Positions 39,906 through 49,367 of a DNA stretch of 64,000 nucleotides are shown here, in pieces (position 1 is the first letter of the stretch; the number at the start of each line of letters is the position of its first letter). Below the pieces are notes generated by a model, which had not been told where the DNA came from, made no database searches, and worked only from the letters and a program-made list of their open reading frames with translations. Origin of the DNA: Dehalococcoidia bacterium (GTDB lineage Bacteria > Chloroflexota > Dehalococcoidia > Lucifugimonadales > Lucifugimonadaceae); NCBI GenBank assembly GCA_028285005.1, contig JANQQP010000006.1, forward strand, positions 30,110 through 94,109, given 5' to 3'. A program made the position numbers and the translations under genes.

Positions 39906-41573
39906 CTAGTCCGCCCTCGCGGGCGAGACCGCCGGTGCGACGGGAACAAACTCGGGGGAGGCATCGCCGATGCCGGAGTCCGGGTCTGCAACCTCAAACT
40001 CCTCCGCCTGCTGCTCCCTGATCTTGTTCGGCAGGACTGTCACGGCAATCACCAGCGCCAGGCCGATGAAGGCAGCCGATGCGATGTAGCCAACGCTCAT
40101 TGCGTCCACGAATGAACGGTTTGCAGCGTCAACCACCGTCGCAGCGACGTCCGCGGGCAAGTTCTGCGCCACCGCACCCACAGCTCCGATGCTGTCTCCG
40201 ACGACTTCTGCCAGACCTTCTGGCACAACGTCACGAACGGCGTCCGTAACTCTCGAGCGGTACACGCCCGTGACGATGCTGCCGATCACTGCGACACCCA
40301 AAGCAAAGCCCAATTCACGTGAGGTGTCATTCATCGCAGAGCCGACACCCGCGTCGTCGACGGGCACCGAAGCCATGATCGAATCGGTAAGCGCGGTCAT
40401 GATCATTCCTGCGCCGAGGCCAAACAGAGCGAGGCCGAGCGCCGGAATGAAGTAACCGCTATCAACTTCCAACTGGGTGAAGACGCCCATGCCGCCCATG
40501 ATGATCAGAGAAGCGATCACCGAGATGGTGCGCGGACCGAGCCGGGCTTCGGTCTTGCTAGCGAACGCTGCGCCGATCATCATCGTGCCGGCGACCGGCA
40601 TGATGGCGAGCCCGGCATAGAGCGCACTTTCGCCCTGGACCAGTTGGAAGTACTGAGTGAGGAAGAAGAAGACGCCGATCATCGCCAGCATCAGCAGCAT
40701 GATGACCAGGAATGAGCCTGTGAAGTCACGCCGCTTGAAGTAGTGCAGCGGAAGCATCGGGTGCGGGCTCCTGATCTGCACCACCGTGAATGCGACTAGC
40801 AGCAAGCTGCCGACGACAAACGAAGCGATGATTGGAGCGGTTGTCCAACCGTCCTCTCCTCCCTGAATGATTCCGTAGACGACGCCGAGAAGTCCGGTCG
40901 TGACCAGCACGGCGCCAGGGATGTCCAGCGGTTGCTTACGGCTGTCGCGGGATTCCGGCACGAACTGCAAGCCCGCTATCGCCAGTGTTACGACGGGAGC
41001 GTGCAGCCAGAAGACCGCGGACCAGTCAATCTGGTCAACGAGGAATCCTCCAGTTGCCGGTCCGACGACGATTCCCAGCGAGCCGACGGCGGTCCATACA
41101 GCGATGGCGCGTGCCCGCTCTCCTCTGGGGAAGACGTCGGTGATGATCGACAGGGTGGCCGGCAGAACAAATGCAGCACCGACGCCCTGCACTCCTCGCA
41201 TGATGATCAGTGTTTCGGAGTTAGCTGCCAGCGCTCCGCCAACGGCTCCAAGGCCGAACACGACCATTCCCGCTGCCAGTGTGCGCTTTCTTCCGTACCT
41301 GTCGCCGATGGTCCCGCCGAGAAGCAGTAGACCTGCCAGCAGTAGTGAGTAGGAGTTGACTACCCACTGCAGAACGGAGTTTGTCGCCTCGAAGTCACGA
41401 GCGATCGCTGGAAGGGCCGTGTTCACCACGGTTCCGTCCAGGAAGATCATGAAGGTCGACAGCGACATAACAGCCAACACCAGGTTCTTCCTGACGTTTC
41501 TGCCGGAGGTGCCGTTGTTTGGTGTATCGATAGTTGTGGTGCTCATTTCCTCTTCCGTGATTGCCAACTCCAC
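39906..41573 (-). CDS. MFS transporter, DHA2/EmrB-QacA type
   Basis: LSTFMIFLDGTVVNTALPAIARDFEA, GGTIGDRYGRKRTLAAGMVVF, 14-TM pattern. Confidence 0.94.
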   Translation of the reverse strand: MELAITEEEMSTTTIDTPNNGTSGRNVRKNLVLAVMSLSTFMIFLDGTVVNTALPAIARDFEATNSVLQWVVNSYSLLLAGLLLLGGTIGDRYGRKRTLAAGMVVFGLGAVGGALAANSETLIIMRGVQGVGAAFVLPATLSIITDVFPRGERARAIAVWTAVGSLGIVVGPATGGFLVDQIDWSAVFWLHAPVVTLAIAGLQFVPESRDSRKQPLDIPGAVLVTTGLLGVVYGIIQGGEDGWTTAPIIASFVVGSLLLVAFTVVQIRSPHPMLPLHYFKRRDFTGSFLVIMLLMLAMIGVFFFLTQYFQLVQGESALYAGLAIMPVAGTMMIGAAFASKTEARLGPRTISVIASLIIMGGMGVFTQLEVDSGYFIPALGLALFGLGAGMIMTALTDSIMASVPVDDAGVGSAMNDTSRELGFALGVAVIGSIVTGVYRSRVTDAVRDVVPEGLAEVVGDSIGAVGAVAQNLPADVAATVVDAANRSFVDAMSVGYIASAAFIGLALVIAVTVLPNKIREQQAEEFEVADPDSGIGDASPEFVPVAPAVSPARAD

Positions 41574-41609
41574 CTGAGCGGAGTTCCTGACTGACCCGCC
41601 AGCTTAATT

Positions 41610-41632
41610 AAACCGGCCAGCCGCCCTTTTTA
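41610..41632. promoter_or_regulatory. Candidate TetR operator upstream of the MFS gene
   Basis: AAACCGGCCAGCCGCCCTTTTTA, 19/23 identical to the motif upstream of tetR (42370-42392). Confidence 0.55.
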
Positions 41633-41708
41633 AGTTCAAAATTCGTTCTTTACCATCCTGAATCTGTCTAACGATTGGATCGTGAAGGTCCCGGCTAAGC
41701 TGCGCTAG

Positions 41709-42344
41709 CTATTCGGCGTCTTCTCCGCCTGAGTCGCCGCCCGTCCAGAACCCGCCTGTAAACAGCGCCTCGGCCACCTCAACCGCCGCCTCGATGTCAT
41801 GGGTGTCCGGATCCCACGCGAGTTGAGCGGTCGCGCCGATCATGATCGAAGCCATGACGAAGATGACCGCTTCCGGGTCCAGGTCCGGGTTCACATCACC
41901 GGCTTGCTGGCTCTGGCGAATCATCTCTGGCATCGTCTCGCGCCAGGGCTTGAACAGAGCCCGTTGGCTGTTGAGAACCCGCTCGTTCAGCAGTGCCTCT
42001 GCCCAGAGGAACATAGCCACGCGTGTGTCGATGTTTCCTGGTGTGCGAAGGTTCCGCTTCATCCCTTTATCGAGCGTGCGGAGCCACAGCGGCAGGTCCG
42101 GGCGGTTCTCCTTGAGCCCTTCAAAGAGCTGCTCATCCTCTTCGAGAGACTGCTCTCGCAGAGCTTCGATGATGTCCTCTTTGCTCTTGAAGTAGTGGTA
42201 AACCGCTCCGCGCGAAAGGTCCGCTTCCAGCCGGATGTCATCAAGAGAGGTTCCGTGTATGCCTGAGCGCGCAAAGCACTGCACTGCCGCGTCGATGATC
42301 TGCTGACGCCTGGCTTCGAGGTGCTCTTCACTGACCTTTGGCAT
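41709..42344 (-). CDS. TetR/AcrR-family transcriptional regulator
   Basis: RRQQIIDAAVQCFARSGIHGTSLDDIRLEADLSRGAVYHYFKSKEDIIEAL. Confidence 0.95.
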   Translation of the reverse strand: MPKVSEEHLEARRQQIIDAAVQCFARSGIHGTSLDDIRLEADLSRGAVYHYFKSKEDIIEALREQSLEEDEQLFEGLKENRPDLPLWLRTLDKGMKRNLRTPGNIDTRVAMFLWAEALLNERVLNSQRALFKPWRETMPEMIRQSQQAGDVNPDLDPEAVIFVMASIMIGATAQLAWDPDTHDIEAAVEVAEALFTGGFWTGGDSGGEDAE

Positions 42345-42369
42345 AGTCGAACTGACTCCCGAATCAACA

Positions 42370-42392
42370 AAACCGGCTGACCGGCCTTTTTA
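42370..42392. promoter_or_regulatory. Candidate TetR operator upstream of tetR
   Basis: AAACCGGCTGACCGGCCTTTTTA 26 nt upstream of the tetR start; matches 41610-41632. Confidence 0.55.
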
Positions 42393-42427
42393 GTTACGGG
42401 AAGTATGATGCACGAATTCTCGGAGGG

Positions 42428-43042
42428 ATGCAAGCCGCAATTTTCGGTATTCTGAAGCGACTTCACCAGTATGTCCGGCGGGACTCAATGGAACCTCGAA
42501 AACAACAGCTTGAAATGGTTCGATACGGCAATCAGCCGATGACTGTGCCTCCAGTCGCCCCGGGATACAGCATTCGCCAATACGAGGAGCGAGACCGGGC
42601 CTCTTACTGGATGCTGTTCCGAGAGGTGTTCGAGAAGGAAAGCAGGCTGGATAGGCTGCACACGGCCAGCCTACCGGGCGGTTTTCACGTGATAGTCGAA
42701 GACGCCACTCAGGATGTTGTCGCCACCGCGGCTGCAGCTGAGTTCGAACGTGATGGGCACGAGGAACCGGGAAGCCTTCAATGGGTGATGACAGACCCGC
42801 TTCATCTCGGGCGAGGACTCGGAAGAGTGGTGATCGCCGCCGCGACCGCGACGCTTGTCGACGCCGGCTACAAGCGCGTCTACCTGAGCACCGATGACCC
42901 GCGACTGCCCGCGATCTACCTCTACCTTGAACTTGGCTGGAAGCCTCTACTTCACGCAGCTGACATGAAGGAACGATGGCTGAATGTGTACCGGCAGCTC
43001 AACCGCGAGCCGGGACCAGATGAGTTCGTTGAGGTGAGTTAG
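42428..43042 (+). CDS. GNAT-family N-acetyltransferase
   Basis: WVMTDPLHLGRGLGRVVIAAATATLVDAGYKRVYLSTDDPRLPAIYLYLELGW; true start may be 42488. Confidence 0.87.
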   Translation: MQAAIFGILKRLHQYVRRDSMEPRKQQLEMVRYGNQPMTVPPVAPGYSIRQYEERDRASYWMLFREVFEKESRLDRLHTASLPGGFHVIVEDATQDVVATAAAAEFERDGHEEPGSLQWVMTDPLHLGRGLGRVVIAAATATLVDAGYKRVYLSTDDPRLPAIYLYLELGWKPLLHAADMKERWLNVYRQLNREPGPDEFVEVS

Positions 43043-44139
43043 CCGACCCTACTGCGCACAAGTGGAATGACGTCTGCTGCGACGCGTTCTGCTTCTTCCA
43101 CGTGCGGGTAGCCAGACAGAATGAACTCGTCGATTCCCAGGTCCCAGTAGCAGACTAACTCGTCCGCAACCTGCGCTGGCGTGCCGACTATAGCGGTGCC
43201 GCAGTTCACCCGCACAGTGGAGATGCCGTTCCAAAGTCTCTCGGTGACCCTGTGCTGGTCTCGAGGCCGCGCCTGAATCGCAGCGCCGACCATGGCCGTG
43301 CCCCGCACCTGCGCAGACCTCTGCTCCTTGACCTGGGTCGCCGCATCGCTAATCAGGTCTTCGGCCGCCTCCCACGCTTCATCCTCGCTGTCTCGGACGA
43401 CCAGATGAGTGCGTAGACCAAACTCTGGAGTCCTGCCCTCTTCTTCGAATGCAGTGGTCGCTCGCTCCATCAGCGCGGCAATGTCCTCAACGGGCTGAAT
43501 CCACATAAGGAGGCAGTCAGCCTGTCGTCCGGCCAGTGACAGTGCATTGGGCGACGCGCCACCGAGATACCAGCGTGGGCCGCCGCCAGCAGGTCCCGGC
43601 GAGACCATGGCACCGTCCAGTTTCACGACTTCACCATCGAACTGAACAGGCTCACCTGGAGATGACCAGAGCTTCTTGCAGGCGCCGATGAACTCGTCGG
43701 CGAACGTGTAACGCTGATCATGACTTGACGTCACGCCGAGCCGTTCGAAGTCTCCCTGGATACCGCCAGGGACGACGTTGATGTCGATGCGCCCGCCCGA
43801 GATGTTGCTGAGCGCTGCGGCCATCTGGGCGAAGAGTCCCGGCGACACGAAACCCGGCCGCACAGCAATCAGGAACCGGATCCGTGAAGTGACAGCAGCC
43901 AGCGCCGTAGCAGTCGTCCAGGTCTCGGCAAGCGGCTGGTTCTCACTGAACAGGCCGTTGGCGAACCTGGTTGGGATGAGCTGCGAGTGAAACCCGGCGC
44001 TCTCCGCAGTCTGGACCACCTGCTTCAAGTAATCGAACGTGGGAGGTCTCTCCGCCTCAAGCGTGCCAATGCGCTGGCCATCTCCGTCTATCGGGATGAA
44101 CCAGTCGAATTTCGGCTCAGGGCGGGATTGGGCGACCAT
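43039..44139 (-). CDS. LLM-class flavin-dependent oxidoreductase (SsuD-like)
   Basis: WTTATALAAVTSRIRFLIAVRPGFVSPGLFAQMAAALSNISGGRIDINVVPGG, WYLGGASPNALSLAGRQADCLLMW. Confidence 0.93.
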   Translation of the reverse strand: MVAQSRPEPKFDWFIPIDGDGQRIGTLEAERPPTFDYLKQVVQTAESAGFHSQLIPTRFANGLFSENQPLAETWTTATALAAVTSRIRFLIAVRPGFVSPGLFAQMAAALSNISGGRIDINVVPGGIQGDFERLGVTSSHDQRYTFADEFIGACKKLWSSPGEPVQFDGEVVKLDGAMVSPGPAGGGPRWYLGGASPNALSLAGRQADCLLMWIQPVEDIAALMERATTAFEEEGRTPEFGLRTHLVVRDSEDEAWEAAEDLISDAATQVKEQRSAQVRGTAMVGAAIQARPRDQHRVTERLWNGISTVRVNCGTAIVGTPAQVADELVCYWDLGIDEFILSGYPHVEEAERVAADVIPLVRSRVG

Positions 44140-44140
44140 G

Positions 44141-45109
44141 TCAGCTGCCCGGGGGCGGCACTACAACTTCGCTGTAGTCGTGGCGCTTAGCGACCATGTT
44201 CGAATGAGCGAAGACGTCGAGGGCGCTCTCGTACAGGTCTGGTTCGATCGTGATGTCACCGCTCCAGGTCCCGAGCTTCTGGTAGTAGTCGACCGCCGCT
44301 GCAGTGGCCTCGACCGCAATGTCAGGGAAGAAGCTCTCCTCGGCCTTTGCGACCTCCATCGGATCGGCGGTGTTGACCCAGTTGCGGGAGGCTCGGTAGG
44401 CGTTCGTGAAGCGTTTCGCCGTGTCAGTGTCGAGCCAGTCCCAGCGGCAGACAAGGCTGCTGAAAGCGGTTGGGCCGACCGCTTCACCGACGGATGCAAC
44501 AATGTGGCCCTGACCGAGGTGTTCAAGCTGCTGCGGGAACGCTCCCTGCTCGTGGAAATAGTCGCCTTGTCCGCCTTGCCACTGACCCATCATCTCGTCT
44601 CCGCCAGGCGAGTCGATGTCGTCGAGGTCGCCGAGGTCGACGCCTTGCCTGTGTAGCCCGTAACGAAGCATCGCCTCCGGCTGGCCGCCATGGACATGCA
44701 GGAATTTCTTCCCGTGCAGCTTCGACCAACTGAAGTCTGAGTCGGGTTCTCGGGCTGCGATGATGAAGCCGTCGTAGCGGTTGATCTGTGCAAACTGGGC
44801 GACGATCGGCTTTTCCCCTTTGTCGAGCTGTCCCCAACTCGCGGAAACGGCCGCCTGGCCGACGTCCATACGACCCTCGGCTACCTCGGAACCTGTGGCC
44901 TGCCCGGCGCCGGCCGGCGTGTAAGTACCTTCCAGTCCCTCTTTTTCGAGAAAGCCACCTGCTATACAGGAAATCAGCGGGCTGTAGAACGCCGAGTGGC
45001 GGGAGGCCATCAGGTTGATCTGATCCAAGGTCAGGCTCCAGGTTGTGTTGATGTCGAGTAGTGCGAGTGGAGAACGGGATTGTACCGCGGTGTCATCGAT
45101 CGTCGGCAA
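44141..45109 (-). CDS. NMT1/THI5-like (SsuA/NitT-type) substrate-binding-domain protein without an evident signal peptide
   Basis: GFLEKEGLEGTYTPAGAGQATGSEVAEGRMDVGQAAVSA, LHGKKFLHVHGGQPEAMLRYGL; N-terminus MPTIDDTAVQSRSPLALLDINTTW is not hydrophobic. Confidence 0.75.
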   Translation of the reverse strand: MPTIDDTAVQSRSPLALLDINTTWSLTLDQINLMASRHSAFYSPLISCIAGGFLEKEGLEGTYTPAGAGQATGSEVAEGRMDVGQAAVSASWGQLDKGEKPIVAQFAQINRYDGFIIAAREPDSDFSWSKLHGKKFLHVHGGQPEAMLRYGLHRQGVDLGDLDDIDSPGGDEMMGQWQGGQGDYFHEQGAFPQQLEHLGQGHIVASVGEAVGPTAFSSLVCRWDWLDTDTAKRFTNAYRASRNWVNTADPMEVAKAEESFFPDIAVEATAAAVDYYQKLGTWSGDITIEPDLYESALDVFAHSNMVAKRHDYSEVVVPPPGS

Positions 45110-45292
45110 ACATAAGCGGGCGGGCTGCTGACTCCTCTGATTCTGCGGGTCAGCACAATTTATCCAGTTATATGGTGACTGCTATTCTCCGAGCAGGTAT
45201 CCGTTCGACTTATGGGACGAGCGCTCCCTGTGGAGTAGCTTTATCGCTGCAGCGCTTGCTTCTGTCACCTCCGAATCCGAGACAAATAACAC

Positions 45293-46222
45293 ATGAAATC
45301 TGTGGTTACTGGCGGCGCGGGATTTATCGGCTCACATCTTGTGGATCGGCTCGTTGACGCCGGGGACGACGTCCTGGTCATCGACGATCTGTCTTCCGGC
45401 AAGGAGATCAATGTTCCATCTGGTGCGCGGTTAGAAGAGATGGACATTGGCGACGATCGATTGGGATCGGTTCTGGACTCTTTCGGTCCAGCTCGGGTCT
45501 TTCACGCTGCGGCGCAAATCAGCGTTTCAGTGTCGGCTCGGGAACCCATGACCGATGCGAAGACAAACGTCATCGGAACGCTGAACGTGTTGGAAGCGAT
45601 TCGGAACGCGTCCGGAGAGCAGGCGAAGTTCGTATTCGTCTCGACCGGTGGAGCGATGTACGGAGAGCCTGAGCAGCTGCCCGCGGCTGAAGCACTTCCC
45701 GCATCTCCCGGATCGCCGTACGGGGCATCCAAGCACACGGTCGAGATCTACTTGCCTGTTTACGAACGATTGTTTGGCCTCAACCACACCACGTTGCGAT
45801 TGGCGAACGTCTACGGGCCTCGCCAGGACCCGCACGGCGAGGCCGGAGTGGTAGCCATATTCTCACGAGCGATGCTCGCTGGAAGAGATGTGACGATCTT
45901 TGGCGATGGCAAGGACGAGCGGGACTACGTGTACGTGGGCGACGTCGTAGAAGCTCTTGTGCTGGCCGCTGAGTCCAACGAGGGCGGCCCTTACAACGTC
46001 GGTACTGGGATTGGCACGAATGTGAACGACCTGTTCGGAGTTCTCGCAGAGCTGTGTGACTACGGGCAGCCCGCGATCTACGGACCGCCGCGAGCAGGTG
46101 ACATCGGCAAGATCAGCCTCGATAGCGCGTTGCTCAGTCGGGACATGGGGTGGAGACCCGAAACCGGCCTCGTGGACGGTCTCGCGACCACTGTGTCGTG
46201 GTTCCGGGCCAATCCAGACTGA
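45293..46222 (+). CDS. NAD-dependent epimerase/dehydratase (UDP-glucose 4-epimerase-like)
   Basis: VTGGAGFIGSHLVDRLVDAGDDVLVIDDLSSG, YGASKHTVEIYLPVYERLFGLNHTTLRLANVYGPRQDPHGEAGVVAIF. Confidence 0.95.
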   Translation: MKSVVTGGAGFIGSHLVDRLVDAGDDVLVIDDLSSGKEINVPSGARLEEMDIGDDRLGSVLDSFGPARVFHAAAQISVSVSAREPMTDAKTNVIGTLNVLEAIRNASGEQAKFVFVSTGGAMYGEPEQLPAAEALPASPGSPYGASKHTVEIYLPVYERLFGLNHTTLRLANVYGPRQDPHGEAGVVAIFSRAMLAGRDVTIFGDGKDERDYVYVGDVVEALVLAAESNEGGPYNVGTGIGTNVNDLFGVLAELCDYGQPAIYGPPRAGDIGKISLDSALLSRDMGWRPETGLVDGLATTVSWFRANPD

Positions 46223-46226
46223 ACGT

Positions 46227-46610
46227 TTAGGCAGGCTCGGCAGCCGATAGAGCCCATCTGAGCCGTTCGAGCAGAGTCGCCGCAGACCAGGGCTTCGTCA
46301 CATAGTCGTGCGCACCCATCTTCCTGGCTCTTGCCAGGTCTTCGTCGCCTCGAAGAGCAGATGAGATGATCACCGGTATGTGCTTTGTGTCGTCTTGTTC
46401 CTTTAGCTGCGCGAGAGTGTCCCAGCCATCGATGCCGGGCATCATCAGGTCGAGGATGATGGCATCCGGTTGACTGTCCTCAATCCACTGCATCACGCCA
46501 GATCCGTCGCTGGCTTCGACGACGCCGTATCCGGCTGCCTCCAGCGTCGCTACCAGCAGCATCCGTATCTCGTCAGTGTCATCCACAACCAGTATCGTTT
46601 CCATGTGCAC
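46227..46610 (-). CDS. Single-domain response regulator
   Basis: ILVVDDTDEIRMLL, AIILDLMMPGIDGW, DYVTKPWSAATLLERLRWAL. Confidence 0.94.
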   Translation of the reverse strand: MHMETILVVDDTDEIRMLLVATLEAAGYGVVEASDGSGVMQWIEDSQPDAIILDLMMPGIDGWDTLAQLKEQDDTKHIPVIISSALRGDEDLARARKMGAHDYVTKPWSAATLLERLRWALSAAEPA

Positions 46611-46627
46611 CGCTCAATCCCAGTCCG

Positions 46628-47005
46628 CTACTCACCCCATTTGCTTGCCAACGCCCAGTCGATTCTGGTCGCCAGGTCATGCGCTGACCACGGCTTGGGT
46701 ATGAAGCCGTGTGCACCGAGCTCGTGCGCCATTGCCATATCTTCTCTGTTCTGACTTGCTGTGATGACAATCACAGGTATGTCCTGGTATCCGTCCATGC
46801 CTTTGAGAGTCTCGAGCACCTTGAAGCCGTCCATCTTCGGCATGTGAAGGTCCAGCAGTATCACGTCTGGCCGTTCTTCCTTGACCCAGAACATGAGGTC
46901 GTCGCCATCAGAGGCTTCGATCACAAGATGACCTTGCTGCTGCAGAATGTTTGTGAGCAGCAACCGCATCTCCGGATTGTCGTCAGCCATCAGCACTGTG
47001 GCCAT
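46628..47005 (-). CDS. Single-domain response regulator
   Basis: VLMADDNPEMRLLL, VILLDLHMPKMDGF, VIVITAS, GFIPKPWSAHDLATRIDWAL. Confidence 0.94.
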   Translation of the reverse strand: MATVLMADDNPEMRLLLTNILQQQGHLVIEASDGDDLMFWVKEERPDVILLDLHMPKMDGFKVLETLKGMDGYQDIPVIVITASQNREDMAMAHELGAHGFIPKPWSAHDLATRIDWALASKWGE

Positions 47006-47045
47006 TCATCAGGTCTCCAGGTCGGTAAAGGGAACACTCTGAACC

Positions 47046-49367
47046 CTAGGCCGCGTCCTCACTCTTGCCGCTGCTCGCGCCACTGTTCGAGTCGCTGTCC
47101 GCTGGCGGCACTCCCTGATCATCCTCAGTGATCACTCCCGGCATCCGGACCGTTATGGTCGTGCCCTGCCCCAAATCGGACTCCAGCACCAGGGTCCCAC
47201 CGTGCATTTCGACAATGGACCGGGTTATCACCAGTCCGAGGCCAGTGCCCTTTTCCTTCTGGGCCTCCTCATTCGAGGACCTGAAGAAGGGTGTGAATAG
47301 CTTCTCCTGATCCTCCTTGGTGATTCCCAGGCCCTGGTCCGCGACGACCACTACCAGCTCGTTCTCCTCAATGCGCGATGAGATGACGACTTCAGATTCC
47401 GCCGGCGAGTATTTGCAGGCGTTCGTAACGAGGTTAGTAACCACCTGGCTTAGTCGGGCCCTGTCAGCCCTCACCAATGTGCCCTGGAGATCGAAGTCCC
47501 GGATGAGGACCTGTTCTTTCTCACTGGCAATTGCGTCGAGACCGGCAAGTGTCTCGTTGAGAATCTCTTCCGGATCGGTCGACTCGAGATTGACTGCGAG
47601 GCGGCCTGATTCGATGCGGCTTACGTCAACCAGGTCACTGACAAGTAGATCGAGATGGCGACCATTCCGTTCGACCATTCGGAGTTGCTCCATCTGCTGG
47701 TCGCTGAGGTTGCCATCGATGTTCATACCGAGCAATTCGGCGAAACCGACCATGATTGCCAGAGGGGTCTTGAGCTCGTGACTCACTGCGGAGAGGAATG
47801 TGTTCTTCGCCTCGTTCGCTCTTTGCAGTTCCTTGTTCTGCTGCTCAACTTCCTGCTGGGTTTCTTGCAGATGGGTACGGGCGGCCCTCAGTTGATTGTT
47901 CTGTGACTCGAGCTTGTCAAGCAGACGTTTCTGTTCCGCTTCTACCCGACTTCGGATTATCACGTTCGCAAGGTGAACTCCGGTGCTCTGCAGAAGTTGC
48001 GATGTGTACTCCGGCTCCGGAAGGCGACGAGAGCTTGCGATAGCCATCCAACCGATGGGCTCACCTTCGGTCATAAGCGTGATCATTGCGACCGCCTTGA
48101 AGCCTTCCGATGCGAACAGTGAAAACGGGTAGGCTCCCTCTCCAATCTCGATCGTTTCGAGGTCCCAGTAGCGGACTTCGTCATCCAGGTAGGTAAGGTC
48201 AGGGTCCCATTCGAACGAAGTGCCCTCCTCCATCGCAGCAGCCCGCTGTCCAAATACCTTCTTGACGACCAGGTCGTTCCCGCCCTGCTGCGTCTCCGCA
48301 ACCAGTCCGAGGTCGCAGTTGAGTAACGCCTCAATCTGGGTGCCCGTGACATCGAACATCGTAGAGATCCCCGAACTCATCGAGAGCGCACGGGCCACTT
48401 CGCTTTGAGCCCTCCGAAGCTGGGCCTCACGATTACTTCCATCGAATAGCCAGGCGGCGCGCAGGTGAGGTGCAATCTGCTGAGCCGCGGCGGTTATGAG
48501 GTCCTCAGCGGATTCGTCATAAGCGTTTTCGTTGTAACTGCAGAGAGCTATATAGCCGGTGACGCTGTCCCGGGTCTTGAGAGGAATCCGCAAAACCGAG
48601 CGAAACCCGGCGTCCCGCCACAGTTCAAGCTTTTCGGTTGGCAGAGTGTGCCTGGGCTTCTGGGACCCAGATCGATCCGCGTCGATGTTCTCTTGCCAGG
48701 CATCGTTGATCTCGAACACATTGCCGACTTCGAAGCCGGGAACCTCGACTCCCACAACGTGCTTGATCTCGATCTCGCTGGCGTTCTCATCAATCTCAAC
48801 GAATGAGATGCGGTCAGCCTGTAGCCATTCGGCGACCGCGGATGTGGCGACTCGATACACGTCGGGCGTCGAGTGGGCGTCTGCAAGACTTATGCCGAGT
48901 TTGACCAGCCTCTCTCGGTCCCTGGCAAGCATTTCGCTCTTAGCGGTGTAAGAGTCGCTCAGCTTCACCTGAACGATGAGTTTTCTTCGGAGATCGCTTG
49001 CTCTGCCTGCAACTGCAGCCATCGTCATGAGTGAGATCAGTGCGGCAGGCCGACCCTCAAACGCCAGGTAGGTCCAACCAACTCCCTGTGCCAATACGCT
49101 GAGCACCGCCAGCAACGGGATGAAGCCGGCGGCGATGATTAACCCACCTTTGGCGCCAAGCCACGAGGCGATCACAACGATGGGGATGATCGAAAAGAAC
49201 TGGGCGGCAGCGCCGGGTAACGCTGACATCGGGAAGAACGCAGCAGCATAGACAGCGACAAGTAACGCCGACCACACTACCCTGTTGTTCAGAAACTGGC
49301 GCCGCCGGTGGTTGGAGACGCCTTCGTCGGCAGATTCATCTGGCGCGCCAGCATGCCGCAATGCCAA
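47046..49367 (-). CDS. Membrane sensor histidine kinase with GAF-like domains
   Basis: Several N-terminal TM helices, two GAF-like regions, coiled coil, FLSAVSHELKTPLAIMVGFAELLG, LVTNACKYSP, VADQGLGI, GTGLGLVITRSI; TTG start with AGGAGG upstream. Confidence 0.94.
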   Translation of the reverse strand: MALRHAGAPDESADEGVSNHRRRQFLNNRVVWSALLVAVYAAAFFPMSALPGAAAQFFSIIPIVVIASWLGAKGGLIIAAGFIPLLAVLSVLAQGVGWTYLAFEGRPAALISLMTMAAVAGRASDLRRKLIVQVKLSDSYTAKSEMLARDRERLVKLGISLADAHSTPDVYRVATSAVAEWLQADRISFVEIDENASEIEIKHVVGVEVPGFEVGNVFEINDAWQENIDADRSGSQKPRHTLPTEKLELWRDAGFRSVLRIPLKTRDSVTGYIALCSYNENAYDESAEDLITAAAQQIAPHLRAAWLFDGSNREAQLRRAQSEVARALSMSSGISTMFDVTGTQIEALLNCDLGLVAETQQGGNDLVVKKVFGQRAAAMEEGTSFEWDPDLTYLDDEVRYWDLETIEIGEGAYPFSLFASEGFKAVAMITLMTEGEPIGWMAIASSRRLPEPEYTSQLLQSTGVHLANVIIRSRVEAEQKRLLDKLESQNNQLRAARTHLQETQQEVEQQNKELQRANEAKNTFLSAVSHELKTPLAIMVGFAELLGMNIDGNLSDQQMEQLRMVERNGRHLDLLVSDLVDVSRIESGRLAVNLESTDPEEILNETLAGLDAIASEKEQVLIRDFDLQGTLVRADRARLSQVVTNLVTNACKYSPAESEVVISSRIEENELVVVVADQGLGITKEDQEKLFTPFFRSSNEEAQKEKGTGLGLVITRSIVEMHGGTLVLESDLGQGTTITVRMPGVITEDDQGVPPADSDSNSGASSGKSEDAA

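Noticed and set aside
39906-41573. Second DHA2 MFS transporter (with 29265-30788) as evidence of a resistance island
   Set aside because: Two ordinary MFS exporters separated by unrelated housekeeping genes; no mobility signatures.
44039-44656. 205-aa plus-strand ORF overlapping the LLM and NMT1-like genes on the opposite strand
   Set aside because: Spans two well-supported minus-strand genes; no motif.
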